Positions 50,797 through 59,871 of a DNA stretch of 63,139 nt are shown here, piece after piece. The notes beneath the pieces are model-generated. The model did no database searches. It was given only the letters and a program-made list of their open reading frames with translations, and was not told the origin of the DNA. The translations under genes and the position numbers were made by a program. Source of the stretch: Parafrankia elaeagni (GTDB taxonomy: Bacteria > Actinomycetota > Actinomycetes > Frankiales > Frankiaceae); NCBI RefSeq assembly GCF_000374165.1, contig NZ_KB893730.1:1-63139 (forward strand), read 5' to 3'. Position 1 is the first letter of the stretch. Each line of letters starts with the position of its first letter.

Positions 50797-51281
50797 CCGG
50801 CCTCCTCGCGCACTGCCTGTCGGATCTCCCCGAGCTGGCGGGTCACCGCGGTGGCCGCGCTCACCGCGACCAGCGCGCCCAGCACCGTCCCGCCCAGATA
50901 GGCGAGGGCGAACCCGGCTCGACCGGCGGTGACCAGGCCGCGCGCTTCGACCGCGTAGGCGGAGAAGGTCGTGAACCCGCCCAGTACCCCGACGCCGAGG
51001 AAGGGGCGGACCAGCGGATGCACCCCGTGACGCTGGACCCCGTGACGCACCGAGATCACCGCCATCAGCACGCCGATAGCGGCGCAGCCGGCCAGGTTCA
51101 CTCCGAGAGTCGTCCAGGGGAAGGCCTCGGCCGGGGTCGGCCAGAGCAGCGACGCCCCGCGGCGCAGGCACGCTCCGGCCGCGCCGCCGACCGCGATCAC
51201 CACCAGCAGCGACAGCGGAGCGCGCCGGCCGCCGGCCACTGCCGGCCCCGCGCGGCCCCGGTCGTTGCGCTTTGCCACCAC
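50793..51281 (-). CDS. crcB: Fluoride channel CrcB (second type)
   Basis: 162 residues. Core from 24: [57 protein letters not shown], with the T-T-F-S-x-Y-A-x-E motif of CrcB. The first 24 residues are basic. Upstream sequence shows no fluoride riboswitch as far as I can read. Starts at ATG 51281. Confidence 0.9.
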   Translation of the reverse strand: MVAKRNDRGRAGPAVAGGRRAPLSLLVVIAVGGAAGACLRRGASLLWPTPAEAFPWTTLGVNLAGCAAIGVLMAVISVRHGVQRHGVHPLVRPFLGVGVLGGFTTFSAYAVEARGLVTAGRAGFALAYLGGTVLGALVAVSAATAVTRQLGEIRQAVREEAG

Positions 51282-51355
51282 AGGTCACTGTAGCCGCCCG
51301 TGCGCCACCCGTGCCCTGGGGAAGAGGCGGGCCAGACCCTTCGGACGACGGCCGG

Positions 51356-51553
51356 CCCACCTTCAACTCCGAGTTGGGGCGAACCCGCATCGAAGGTGAG
51401 AACGTCGTCTCCACCTTCGACATCGCGCACAGGCCCGACATGCCGAACTTCCCGGTTCTCTACCAGGGCGGCATCCGGTACCGCTGGGATGGCGAGGAAA
51501 CCTACGGAATGCTGGAGCGCTCCACCATGCGCGACAAAATCATCTGGTCCTGA
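51356..51553 (+). pseudogene. C-terminal remnant of a hypothetical protein
   Basis: The frame reads FNSELGRTRIEGENVVSTFD, IAHRPDMPNFPVLYQGGIRY, RWDGEETYGMLERSTMRDKI and stops at 51553. The ending with RYRWDGEETYGMLERS looks like the conserved end of a family of actinobacterial proteins (DUF7064/7065-like) but I cannot place it firmly. There is no start codon with a ribosome site and the sequence upstream is antisense to the CrcB promoter. Confidence 0.5.
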
Positions 51554-51604
51554 CCGGTCCTGACCGGTCCGGCCGGGGTCTTCGTCGGCAGGCCGGCGGG
51601 AAGT

Positions 51605-51652
51605 ACACCTCGACCACCGGGCGGCGGAACGCGGCGCCGGTGGTCGAGGTGT
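51605..51652. terminator. Hairpin terminator
   Basis: 16-bp perfect arms (51605-51620 and 51637-51652, ACACCTCGACCACCGG) with a 16-base loop. It is 52 bp after the remnant stop and 35 bp before the convergent DUF1540 stop. Confidence 0.7.
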
Positions 51653-51686
51653 GCCGGTCAGTGGCTGATCTACCGCACTCCCACCG

Positions 51687-51974
51687 TCACTTCTGGTACG
51701 TGAGGCAGTCCACGCCGTTCAGGTTGAAGCCGACGGTGATGCCGTCCGCCCTGCAGGTGAACTCCTTGTTGTGCTTGCAGTCGGTGACCTTACAGGCGCC
51801 GACATGACCGGTTTCGGACCTGCTCCCGCCCTTGGAAGGCGCCACGAAGAAAGTGTCGCAGTGTGCCACCAGGGCACCCGAATCGCCCACCGTGATGGCC
51901 GGGGCGTGGCAGGCCTGCTTGTTGTTGTACGCGCACGCGTCGACCGCGCATTTCGTGATAACGGGAAGTTCCAT
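51687..51974 (-). CDS. Two-domain DUF1540 protein
   Basis: 95 residues. Two Cys repeats: KCAVDACAYNNKQACHAPAI and ACKVTDCKHNKEFTCRADGI, each followed by T-V and a further Cys (HCDTFF, DCLTY). This is DUF1540, a small metal-binding (probably zinc) fold. Function unknown. ATG 51974 is preceded by GAGGAGAGTC. It stands alone. Confidence 0.88.
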   Translation of the reverse strand: MELPVITKCAVDACAYNNKQACHAPAITVGDSGALVAHCDTFFVAPSKGGSRSETGHVGACKVTDCKHNKEFTCRADGITVGFNLNGVDCLTYQK

Positions 51975-52152
51975 GACTCTCCTCGTCTCTGTCGGTCCTC
52001 GCTGCGGAGGAAAAACCCTGCGACCACTTTTTAGAAGTACCGCAGGCCTCCGTCAAGACGATCGTGACCGACGAGAAATGGAGGAGAGGGAGCCTTCTGG
52101 TCGTGGCTAGCCCCGCATCCCGCCGGCGCCGCTCCTCTTTCGAGAACCGAAG

Positions 52153-52171
52153 ACAGGTAAGGCTAACCTGA
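52153..52171 (+). promoter_or_regulatory. DtxR/IdeR-type iron box, target unclear
   Basis: ACAGGTAAGGCTAACCTGA matches the actinobacterial iron box TTAGGTTAGGCTAACCTAA at 15 of 19 positions and is palindromic about the centre. Just downstream, an ATG at 52176 opens only a short peptide. The next real gene on the + strand is far off; the minus-strand genes start about 180 bp on the other side and have no match. The controlled gene may have been lost. Confidence 0.55.
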
Positions 52172-52343
52172 ATTCATGGTCGGGCTGATGAAGTGCCGCC
52201 AGGATGTCGCATGAAAGGTCCGGAGCGCCTTCCGCGGGCCGGGGCCACGGCATGGTTTGCCCTGACCCCGAGCACGCAGCCGCCCGTAGTGTCGGAGGAA
52301 GTCAGGAAACCTGTGCTGCCGCACCGTTGTCAACCGCGTTGCC

Positions 52344-53723
52344 TCAGCGCGGTGACGGGATGGCGAAGTAGCCGAGGACGTCGACTCCGTGGCGGGCAAG
52401 ATCCTCGTCGGTCAGGCCGGCCTGCTGATGCGCCTCGCGGGGGAGGGCGGGCAGTTCGGCAAGATCAACCAGCATGAAGTAGACACGTGTCGTGATTCCG
52501 GAGTACCCGCCGTAGCCGAGGTTGTACGGCTGGACCATGAAGCAGTTCTGATCGGTCAGTTCCAGCGGATGGCCGGGGAAGAACCGGCCGGTGCCGGGGT
52601 TGCGGGCCGGGGTGGAGTCCGTCGTCGTGGGATCGGCCCAGGCCGCCGCCACCAGAATCCTGCCGTCGGCGGGGCGGGAGTCGAGCTGGCCACCCAGCAT
52701 CACCGAAGGACTCCAGGCCGGGAAGTACTGGTACGAGGCCGCCGTGACCCGAATGCCGCCCGGTTCGCTTTCCGGGCCGTCGATGATCTCGGCGGTGGTC
52801 GGCAGTGGCAGTGTGTAGCAGCCCGAGGTAGCGGCCGCGCCTCCGCTGCCCGCGCCTGCCCCTGGAACAGCCCCCGCAGCAGGCGCTCCGCCCTGGCCGG
52901 AGGCTTCGAACGGCGGGGGCAGCCCGGGCCCCGGCGGGGGACCGGGCCCTCCTACCGGCGCCGGAGCCCCGGGACCGCCCGGACCGAACGGCAGCGGCTT
53001 CACGCCGTCCCCCGGACGGGACGAAGCCTGCTCGATGCCGCCTGGTTCCAGCACGACGGTGGAATCATCGTTGGTCAACACGAACACCATGGCCGCGACA
53101 GCCGCGACGGCGGCGAGCAGCGCCGAACCGGTCAGCGCCCGGGCTGTTCGCTGCGACAGCTGGGCCGCCCCCGGCTCGGCCGGCTCGACCGGCGCCGCTG
53201 ACGCTGCACCGACCGGCTCGACCGGCTCGACCGGCTCGACCGGCGTGGCCGGGGCGCTCAGGGCGTTCCGAGTCGCGGAGATCTCCGCACCAGCAGGGAC
53301 GTCCGGGCCGGAGCGGTCCACCCGAGTCTCGGAGCCAGCCAGGTCGGTAGGAGCACCGGGGACGCCGGGGACCGCAGCAGAAGGCGCTGCGGGGATCTGA
53401 GTCGGGCCGCTGGCAGCCGGCTGGGGACGGGGCACGGGAATCGGCCGCGGGTGCAGCCGGTGCCAGGCGGCCAGCCAGGCGTCCCGGCGGTCGGGGTCGT
53501 AGGCCTCCGCGATCAGCGTGAGCGTTTTCAGTGTCAGCCGGCGGCGCCCGTTGCGCAGGTCGTTCACGGTCGTCTTGGAGACGCCGACGCGCCTCTCGAC
53601 CGCGCGGTCGTCGGACGTCCCCAGCATGTGCACGACCGCGGCGCGCAGTTCATCGGTGCTGGAGATCCCGTCCGGCCCGGTGCCCGGGCCCGCGGAGTCC
53701 CTGTCCGGCGGTCGCTGCGTCAT
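52344..53723 (-). CDS. Membrane-anchored HTH protein
   Basis: 459 residues. HTH (about 20-85): DELRAAVVHMLGTSDDRAVE, RVGVSKTTVNDLRNGRRRLT. One membrane helix follows at about 205-225 (ALTGSALLAAVAAVAAMVFV), then Pro/Gly-rich and a C-terminal outer domain with a Cys pair and LGYGGYSGITTRVYFML. The EPVEPVEPVGA repeat is low complexity. The HTH is thus on the inside and a sensor-like domain outside. Function unknown; it may be a transmembrane regulator. Three repeats lie directly upstream. Confidence 0.75.
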   Translation of the reverse strand: MTQRPPDRDSAGPGTGPDGISSTDELRAAVVHMLGTSDDRAVERRVGVSKTTVNDLRNGRRRLTLKTLTLIAEAYDPDRRDAWLAAWHRLHPRPIPVPRPQPAASGPTQIPAAPSAAVPGVPGAPTDLAGSETRVDRSGPDVPAGAEISATRNALSAPATPVEPVEPVEPVGAASAAPVEPAEPGAAQLSQRTARALTGSALLAAVAAVAAMVFVLTNDDSTVVLEPGGIEQASSRPGDGVKPLPFGPGGPGAPAPVGGPGPPPGPGLPPPFEASGQGGAPAAGAVPGAGAGSGGAAATSGCYTLPLPTTAEIIDGPESEPGGIRVTAASYQYFPAWSPSVMLGGQLDSRPADGRILVAAAWADPTTTDSTPARNPGTGRFFPGHPLELTDQNCFMVQPYNLGYGGYSGITTRVYFMLVDLAELPALPREAHQQAGLTDEDLARHGVDVLGYFAIPSPR

Positions 53724-53733
53724 CGTTCCCTCG

Positions 53734-53803
53734 GTGTCGTCGCCTTCCAGGCGCTCTGTGTCGTCGCCTTCCAGGCGCCTGTGCTGTCGCCTGCCAGGCG
53801 GTT
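53734..53803. repeat. Three tandem 23-24-bp repeats ahead of the HTH gene
   Basis: Units at 53734-53757, 53758-53780 and 53781-53803. The first two are nearly exact, the third diverged. Each contains CGCCTTCCAGGCG or a close variant, a 5-bp inverted pair. The set begins 11 bp before the start codon, so it could be an operator array for the HTH protein. Confidence 0.6.
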
Positions 53804-53962
53804 GTCCGCCGCGCAGATTGCCCTGCACCACAGCGATTGTCCCAGGAGCGACCGTACGGCAGGACAGGACGGGACAGGCAGGACGTGCCGTTCTCCGCAG
53901 GGGATGGCCCGGGATCAGGACACGGATAACCTTTGTCTGGCGTTCGGGGGGACGTCCAGCAA

Positions 53963-53992
53963 CCGGGCGCCGGGTTCAGACCCGGTGCCCGG
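53963..53992. terminator. Hairpin terminator after the SDR gene
   Basis: 13-bp arms with one G-T pair (53963-53975 and 53980-53992, CCGGGCGCCGGGT) and a four-base loop, 58 bp beyond the minus-strand SDR stop. Confidence 0.6.
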
Positions 53993-54049
53993 AGGCTGGC
54001 AGACCTCGAGGCCGCCAAGGCCAGGGGCTGGCGGACGGGGCGCCGCCGG

Positions 54050-54796
54050 TCAGCTGACGGTGAGCCCGTTGTCGATGGTGTAGACGGCGCCGGTGATCGC
54101 CCGGGCTTCGTCCGAGGCGAGAAACGCGAACAGCGCCGCGATGTCCTCCGGTTCTGCCAGGCCGCGCATGCCCGCCATGCGGCGGGTCAGGTCGGGGTCC
54201 ATGCCAGCCGGGAACGTCGCTCCGGTGGCGATGTTGGTCCTGGTGCCGGCGGGCGCGATGGCGTTGACCCGCAGCGGCGTCTTGAGGAACTCGACGGCGA
54301 GTGAGCGGGTGAGCTGGATGATGCCGCCCTTGCTCATGCTGTAGGCCGCGGAGTACGGCACACCCTGCAGACCCGAGTTCGACGCGATGTTGATGATCGA
54401 CCCACCGGTCTCCAGCAGGTGCGGGATGGCTGCCTGGGCGAGGAAGAACGCGCCGTCGAGGTTCACGCCCATGACCCGCCGGTACTGCTCTACCGACGTC
54501 TGGGTCGTGTGCGCGGCGAGGTAGATGCCGGCGACGTTGCCCAGGATGTCCAGGCGCCCGAACTCCGCCACGCAGGCGGCCACCGCCTCGGCGCACGCCG
54601 CCGGGTCGCTGACGTCGGCCTGGCGCACCGACACCCGGCCGGTCGTGAGCGCCTTCGTCTCGGCGAGCCGGCCCTCGTCGATGTCCAGGCCGAGCACGGA
54701 CGCGCCCTGGCTCGCGAGGCGTAAGGCGATCGCGCGGCCCATACCGGAGCCGGCCCCGGTGATCAGTGCGGCCCTGCCGTCGAATGATGCGGTCAT
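54050..54796 (-). CDS. SDR oxidoreductase
   Basis: 248 residues, complete classical SDR. Cofactor loop [16 protein letters not shown] in RQADVSD, NVAG in ILGNVAGIY, Ser in IINIASNSG and Y-S-M-S-K. C-terminus [18 protein letters not shown](H) use is likely from D36 in LGLDIDEG. Substrate unknown; 3-oxoacyl or hydroxysteroid-type activity possible. No near partner. Confidence 0.9.
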   Translation of the reverse strand: MTASFDGRAALITGAGSGMGRAIALRLASQGASVLGLDIDEGRLAETKALTTGRVSVRQADVSDPAACAEAVAACVAEFGRLDILGNVAGIYLAAHTTQTSVEQYRRVMGVNLDGAFFLAQAAIPHLLETGGSIINIASNSGLQGVPYSAAYSMSKGGIIQLTRSLAVEFLKTPLRVNAIAPAGTRTNIATGATFPAGMDPDLTRRMAGMRGLAEPEDIAALFAFLASDEARAITGAVYTIDNGLTVS

Positions 54797-54874
54797 GGGG
54801 TGAGTCCTCCGTGTCGTCAGATCAGGGGTTGCGGACGTCGACGTGCGGGTTGCAGAGGCGACGACAATGCCAGG

Positions 54875-55342
54875 TCAGGATGTCGGGTCCTGATCGACGA
54901 AGATCGCGGGTTCGCCGGAGTGGATCTCGATCCATTCGGCGCCCTCCTCTCCTGCCCGCCAGGCGTAGAGCAGGTCGGGGGTGAAGAAGCCCATTCCTGG
55001 GCCGACCCGCCGCCGTCCGAAGACGAGTTCACCGCGCAGGACGTAGTTCAGCTGATGGGTGCCGTGGCGGTGGGGTTTGACCTGCTCGCCGGGCTGGGCC
55101 TTCTCGTGGAAGACGGAAAGCCGCGGCGTCTGGACGATTGTCTTCGTGACGAGGTCTCGCCCGAGGAGGTCCAGGTAGCCCTGGACCTCCTCCCCGTCGC
55201 CGAAGATCTCGGCGTTGGTGCGGCCCGGGAGCTCGTCGACGTCGAAGAAGAACTGCCGGGGCCGCTGCCCGTCCTGGGCCTGGGCCTGGTTCGGCTGCCG
55301 GTCCTCGGGCTCCTGGTGCTTTCCGGCGGGCTCGTCAGCCAT
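54875..55342 (-). CDS. Cupin-domain protein
   Basis: 155 residues. The cupin motif has PHRHGTHQLNYVLRGELVF and later GFFTPDLLYAWRAGEEGAEW. His residues in H-R-H and a Glu would bind a metal. The first 30 residues are Gln/Glu/Pro-rich. ATG at 55342 with a GGAAGGAG-like ribosome site. Possibly a sensor or a dioxygenase-like enzyme; the substrate is unknown. Confidence 0.8.
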   Translation of the reverse strand: MADEPAGKHQEPEDRQPNQAQAQDGQRPRQFFFDVDELPGRTNAEIFGDGEEVQGYLDLLGRDLVTKTIVQTPRLSVFHEKAQPGEQVKPHRHGTHQLNYVLRGELVFGRRRVGPGMGFFTPDLLYAWRAGEEGAEWIEIHSGEPAIFVDQDPTS

Positions 55343-55578
55343 TGGCTGACTCCTTCCGAGTTGGTGGGGTTACATCCTCATGTTCCCCCTGGTAGTAGGC
55401 CGAAGGGACCAGAACTGGCCGCCCGCGCCCGCGCCCGCGCCCGCCGAACGCCGAACGCCCCGTCTCCGGCCGGGAGGAAGCCCTTCCACCCGGCCAGTTG
55501 ACCCGAGATGCCCGCGGGCCACCGCAGACCACGACGAATGGCGGGGAGGACGATCGTCGGGTCGCTGACGCTGGTGCG

Positions 55579-57645
55579 GTGAAGCAGGATCCTGAATCTC
55601 CCGGTCCCGTTCCCGTCCAGCGGCCCGCCGCGGCCGCGCCCGCGCCTCCCCCCGGGCCTCCCCCCGCGGTGGCGCCGACCCCCGCGGCGGCGCCGGTCCC
55701 GGCCGCGGGGAGTAGCCCCACACCGGGCCGTGACCAGGTGCTGACCTACGGTCGGGAGGATGATCCCAAGGTCCGGGCATGGTCGAAGCACGACCTCACG
55801 ATGAGCCGCACGGGCGTCCTCGCGATGGGCCGGCGGCTACCCGGCCTGCTCCGGCTGGCCTGGTCGCTGGCCTGGGAAGCCGATCGGTCGGGGCTGATCG
55901 CCCTGGTCAGCCTGCGGGTGCTGGCAGGAGTGGTCGAGGCCGTCGGGCTGCTTGCGGTGGCGGGCGCGCTGACCGCCGTGCTCAGCGAGGGCCCGACCCC
56001 CGACCGGCTGCGGGAGGCGCTGCCCGCACTCCTGATCGTCATCGGGGCCGGGGTGCTGCGGACCGCGCTCTCTCTGATCACCAATCTGCTGCAGAGCCGG
56101 TTCGGCCCGCGGGTCGATCGTGTCTCGCTCGTCCGGCTGCTTGACCTGGCGACGCGGACGTCCGTCATGTCCTTCGACGACCCGCAGTTCGTCGACGATC
56201 TCGACGCGGCGGAGCGCGGTGCGACCAGCGGGCGCAAACTCGTCGACGACGCCGTCGAGGTGTTCACCTCGGGAGTGCAGATGGTGGCCGCGGGCGGAGT
56301 CCTCACCGCGCTGCATCCCGTCCTGCTGCCGTTGCTGGTGGCCTCGATCCTGCCGGACGGCTGGGCGTCGGCGCGGTCGGCACGGCTGGCGTACCTGTCG
56401 TGGCTGGGGCGGATCCGGCAGGTCAGACGGCAGTTCATGCTGCGTCACCACATGACGGCACGCGACTGCGCGGCGGAGATCCGCTCCTTCGGTCTGAGCC
56501 GGTTCCTGCTCGACGAGTACGAGTACCTGGCGCGGGACATCGAGGCCGAGCAGATCCGGGTCGGCCGCGGCCAGGCGAGGTACCGGCTGACCGGCGAGCT
56601 CGTCTCCGGCCTCGCCCTCGGCGCGGTCTACACGACGCTGGTCCTGCTGCTGAACGCCGAGATCATGCCACTGGCGGCGGCGGGAACCGCGGTGCTGGCG
56701 ATCCGGACCGGGCGCGGAGCACTCTCCACCGCTCTGACCAGCCTGAACAGTGCGTACGAGAACTTCCTGTATTTCGACGAGTACCGCTCGTGGATGGCGG
56801 AGGCGGTGCAGCGTGTGCCGGTGACACGCGCCGGCTCGGCTCCGGCCGAGCCCGCGGTCATCCGGGTCGAGGACGCCACCTACACCTACCCGCAGACCGA
56901 CACCCCGGCGCTGCACGGCGTCACGGTGGAACTGCGCCGCGGCCAGGTCGTCGCGTTCGTCGGGGCGAACGGCAGCGGCAAGTCCACCCTCGCGAAGGTT
57001 CTAGCCGGCCTGTACGAGCCGGACTCCGGCCAGGTCACCTGGGACGGGGTCGACCTCGCCGGCGTCGACCCGGCCAGCGTCCGGTCCCGGATCGGGCTGA
57101 TCCCGCAGCAGTACACGCAGTGGCCGATGTCCGCCCGGATGAACATCGCCGTCGGGGAGATCAGCCGGCTGTGGGCCGAGGGCCCGGACAGCGTCATCCC
57201 GGCAGCGCGCGCCACCGCCGCCGACGAGGTGATCGACAAGCTGCCGCACGGCTACGACACCTCGCTGGCCAGGCAGTACAGCGCCGGGCACGATCTGTCC
57301 GGCGGGCAGTGGCAGCGAATCGCCTGCGCCCGGGCGGTCTACCGGGACGCCCCGGTGCTCATCGCGGACGAACCGTCCGCGGCCCTGGACGCCCGCGCGG
57401 AGCAGGCCCTGTTCGACCTGATCCGGGACCTGGGCCGCGACCGGGCCGTCCTGCTGATCACCCATCGGCTGGCCAGTGTCCGCACCGCCGACCGGATCTA
57501 CGTCCTCGACGAGGGCCGGGTCGTCGACCAGGGCACGCACCCTGAGCTGATGGAGCGCCCGGGGATCTACCGGGACCTGTTCACACTCCAGGCCCGCCAC
57601 TTCGTCGACCTGCCTGATTCCGGCCGGGAGGCTGTGGACGCCTGA
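55579..57645 (+). CDS. ABC exporter, fused membrane and ATPase domains
   Basis: 688 residues. Membrane domain of six helices between about 90 and 390, ATPase domain at 440-680 with Walker A GANGSGKSTLAKVLAGLYEP, Q-loop IPQQYTQWP, signature DLSGGQWQR and Walker B VLIADEPSAALD, H-loop ITHRLASVRTADRIYVLDEG. Heterodimer or homodimer exporter type. Start unclear: GTG 55579 is in frame but has no ribosome site; the open frame reaches 55498 (TTG). The Pro/Ala stretch at 10-50 is odd. No peptidase domain. Cargo unknown. Confidence 0.88.
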   Translation: MKQDPESPGPVPVQRPAAAAPAPPPGPPPAVAPTPAAAPVPAAGSSPTPGRDQVLTYGREDDPKVRAWSKHDLTMSRTGVLAMGRRLPGLLRLAWSLAWEADRSGLIALVSLRVLAGVVEAVGLLAVAGALTAVLSEGPTPDRLREALPALLIVIGAGVLRTALSLITNLLQSRFGPRVDRVSLVRLLDLATRTSVMSFDDPQFVDDLDAAERGATSGRKLVDDAVEVFTSGVQMVAAGGVLTALHPVLLPLLVASILPDGWASARSARLAYLSWLGRIRQVRRQFMLRHHMTARDCAAEIRSFGLSRFLLDEYEYLARDIEAEQIRVGRGQARYRLTGELVSGLALGAVYTTLVLLLNAEIMPLAAAGTAVLAIRTGRGALSTALTSLNSAYENFLYFDEYRSWMAEAVQRVPVTRAGSAPAEPAVIRVEDATYTYPQTDTPALHGVTVELRRGQVVAFVGANGSGKSTLAKVLAGLYEPDSGQVTWDGVDLAGVDPASVRSRIGLIPQQYTQWPMSARMNIAVGEISRLWAEGPDSVIPAARATAADEVIDKLPHGYDTSLARQYSAGHDLSGGQWQRIACARAVYRDAPVLIADEPSAALDARAEQALFDLIRDLGRDRAVLLITHRLASVRTADRIYVLDEGRVVDQGTHPELMERPGIYRDLFTLQARHFVDLPDSGREAVDA

Positions 57646-57812
57646 CAGGACGGCCGGTGCCGCCCGCCTCGATCCGGAGTGTGAGGTGGGACGCGGCTGG
57701 GCGGGGAAGGATCGGGCGGCCAAACTGATTGAAGCCTCAAGAGAATGGCAGCCCCGGAACCACGCCGGGCACCACGGAGCGGCACGTGTCGCGCGGCCAG
57801 AGCGGAGATCCC

Positions 57813-58415
57813 ATGTCCAAGCCCCTTCTGCAGGTCATCGTCGCCAGCACGAGACCGAACCGGGTCGGTGCGGCGGTGGGCTCGTGGATCGCCGAGGCAG
57901 CCCGGGCGCAGGGCGGGTTCGACGTCGAGGTCGTCGACCTCGCCGACGTCGACCTGCCGCTCTTCAACGAGCCGCACCACCCGATGACCGGCAACTACGT
58001 CCACGACCACACGAAGCGGTGGAGCGCCATCGTCTCGCGCGCGCAGGCGTTCGTGGTGGTGACGCCGGAGTACAACCACAGTTTCCCGGCCTCGCTGAAG
58101 AACGCGCTGGACTATCTCGCCCGCGAGTGGCGCTACAAGGCCGTCGGCCTCGTCTCCTACGGCGGGGTGTCCGCCGGCCTGCGGTCGGTCGCGCAGCTCA
58201 AGCCGGTTCTCGCCGCGCTGCGCCTGGTGCCGGTGACGGACGGTGTCTCGGTGCCGTTCGTCGCCCAGCGGCTGGACGAGTCCGGAACCTTCCGCAGCGA
58301 CGAGGTGCTCGACGCGTCCGCGAGGAAGATGCTCGAAGAGCTGGTGACCGTGGGCACCCCGCTGATCGCGCTGCAGGAGCCCGCAGCCACCTCCATTCCC
58401 GCGCCGAGGGCCTGA
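57813..58415 (+). CDS. NADPH-dependent FMN reductase
   Basis: 200 residues. Flavodoxin-like: VIVASTRPNRVGAAVGSWIA and VVVTPEYNHSFPASLKNALDY and VGLVSYGGVSAGLRSVAQLK. Chromate or quinone reductase-like group (SsuE/ArsH superfamily). ATG 57813 has GGAG six bases upstream. Its stop falls within the first of three short direct repeats. Confidence 0.88.
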   Translation: MSKPLLQVIVASTRPNRVGAAVGSWIAEAARAQGGFDVEVVDLADVDLPLFNEPHHPMTGNYVHDHTKRWSAIVSRAQAFVVVTPEYNHSFPASLKNALDYLAREWRYKAVGLVSYGGVSAGLRSVAQLKPVLAALRLVPVTDGVSVPFVAQRLDESGTFRSDEVLDASARKMLEELVTVGTPLIALQEPAATSIPAPRA

Positions 58416-58454
58416 ACCGCCGAGGGCCTGAACCGCCCTCCGAGGGCCTGAACC
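58405..58454. repeat. Triplicated 14-bp repeat at the reductase 3' end
   Basis: CGAGGGCCTGAACC at 58405-58418, 58421-58434 and 58441-58454. Each copy includes TGA, so the stop codon region of the reductase has been duplicated behind the gene. Confidence 0.7.
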
Positions 58455-58515
58455 TGCGCGCCGTCGCGCCCTTGGCCGGGTGCGCGGGGCGCGCAGGGGT
58501 GACGTCCGCTCGGCC

Positions 58516-58562
58516 GCTGCCGGGGGCCTCCGGCAGCGCTGCTACCGGGGGCCTCCGGCAGC
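58516..58562. repeat. Two hairpin repeats at the NTF2-like gene end
   Basis: A 22-bp unit (GCTGCCGGGGGCCTCCGGCA and on) at 58516-58537 and 58541-58562, differing at one base. The unit contains 8-bp inverted arms (GCTGCCGG and CCGGCAGC) with a six-base loop. The second copy overlaps the stop of the NTF2-like gene. May work as tandem terminators. Confidence 0.65.
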
Positions 58563-58979
58563 GGCCTCGAACCAGACGTTCTCCTCGACGAGTTTCCTGC
58601 TCTTCCAGCCCTCGCCGGTACGCACCATCTGATGGCGGTAGAACCCGCCGCAGTAGCTGAGGCCGGAGGTGCCGGGCAGGATCATGGGATTGAAGAACAT
58701 CGCCAGCACCTCGGCGGTGTCACCGTCCAGGGTGATCTCGACATTGGTGATGTAGTGCTGCGTCATCGGCATTGCGCCGATGCCGGCGCGCAGCCAGGCG
58801 CCCATGTCGTCGCGTGAGCCGAAGCTGGTGGGTGAGGAGCTCGCCGCGCGGAAGTCAAGGAAGGCGTCGGGGGTGAAGACCGTCTCCCACAGCTCCCAGT
58901 CCTTGGTGTCGACCCCGCGGGCGTAGCGCGCGAGCACCTCGTTGATCTCGATCCGGTCGGCGACTTCCTGTAAGTCCAT
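58542..58979 (-). CDS. NTF2-like (SnoaL-type) protein
   Basis: 145 residues. Nuclear-transport-factor-2 fold: EINEVLARYARGVDTKDWEL, WETVFTPDAFLDFRAASSSP, QHYITNVEITLDGDTAEVLA and EGWKSRKLVEENVWFE. Usual in polyketide cyclases and dehydratases of lipid or steroid metabolism. ATG has AAGGGAAC upstream. Substrate unknown. Confidence 0.87.
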   Translation of the reverse strand: MDLQEVADRIEINEVLARYARGVDTKDWELWETVFTPDAFLDFRAASSSPTSFGSRDDMGAWLRAGIGAMPMTQHYITNVEITLDGDTAEVLAMFFNPMILPGTSGLSYCGGFYRHQMVRTGEGWKSRKLVEENVWFEAAAGGPR

Positions 58980-59054
58980 GGGTTCCCTTCACGAAGACGG
59001 TGGCCGTGACGTGGTGCCCGGCCCGTGCCGGTCACCACCGTGCCGAGAGTGGTC

Positions 59055-59429
59055 CTAGCCCGGCGCGGGGCTGCCGGCCGGGTGGCGCAACTCCCAGCGG
59101 TTGCCGGCCGGATCGGCGCAGAACAGCACGGTCAGGTCGCCCCGCCCGGCGGACCGGAACGTGATTCCGGCGGCGGCGAGCCGGGTCTCGAGCACCACGA
59201 CGTCGTCGTCGACCTCGATCGCCGTGTGCGCGCGGGCAGCGGGCCGGTGCTCGGGGTCGATGCTGAGATGGATCTGGCTGCCGTCGGTCGCCTCGTACCA
59301 CCGGGCGACGCCGGCGAGATCCGCCGGCACCTCCATCCTGCGGTAGCCGAGAACGTCGACCAGGAACGCGCCCTCGACCTCCTCGAGGCCAGGTGGCACA
59401 CCCAGGTTCGCGTGGTGGAAGCGTGGCAT
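59055..59429 (-). CDS. VOC (glyoxalase-like) family protein
   Basis: 124 residues. VOC fold: RFHHANLGVPPGLEEVEGAF, LGYRRMEVPADLAGVARWYE, HTAIEVDDDVVVLETRLAAA and FCADPAGNRWELRHP. His and Glu residues could bind a metal. ATG 59429 has GGAAAG near; the ATG at 59447 lacks a ribosome site. Role unknown. Confidence 0.85.
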   Translation of the reverse strand: MPRFHHANLGVPPGLEEVEGAFLVDVLGYRRMEVPADLAGVARWYEATDGSQIHLSIDPEHRPAARAHTAIEVDDDVVVLETRLAAAGITFRSAGRGDLTVLFCADPAGNRWELRHPAGSPAPG

Positions 59430-59871
59430 GGCTTTCCAAGCTGCCATGAAAGTGAGCCACGCGCCAGCGCCTGCGCTCGCTGACCGCGGCGCGGGGGTGT
59501 CGCGGGAGCGGCCAGCCCGTGCGGGCCTCGTGTGCCGGGCGTCCCGCCGCCGCTTCCCGCCGCTTCCCGCCGCTTCCCGCCGTCGCGGCCGGGAGCGGAC
59601 CGCTGCGCCCACCTGGCCCATCGTCCTCATTTCCCGCAGGACTTCGGTGCTTTATCGCTCTCCTTCCGGACGCTCGGGAGGTGACCTTTCTCCCGGTCGT
59701 GTCACATCTCATTCGAGAAATGCGGGTGAGTATGGCATCGATGCGGTCCGAGGTCTTTCCAGGTGCGTAGCATCTTCGCCGATGTCCTGGTCGCCGTGCG
59801 GTCCACACGGCGGCCCAGGACTGTGAAACGGGCATCGGTCGCGGGGCGCGCGGTGAAAGGGGCTGGGACCT
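59430..59871. other. Gene-free 0.44 kb with a short tandem repeat
   Basis: Three exact copies of CGCTTCCCGC at 59551-59580, preceded by a partial copy. No plausible ORF, no long inverted repeat. It should contain the promoters of the VOC gene and the + strand acyltransferase. Confidence 0.55.

Noticed and set aside
51282-51450. Possible fluoride riboswitch
   Set aside because: The conserved bases I know for the crcB motif are not present.
52193-52477. Plus-strand ORF after the iron box
   Set aside because: Reads antisense into the HTH gene; no domain or codon pattern.
53940-54000. tRNA-like stem-loop
   Set aside because: Only one arm is present; no cloverleaf or CCA end, so it was called a terminator.
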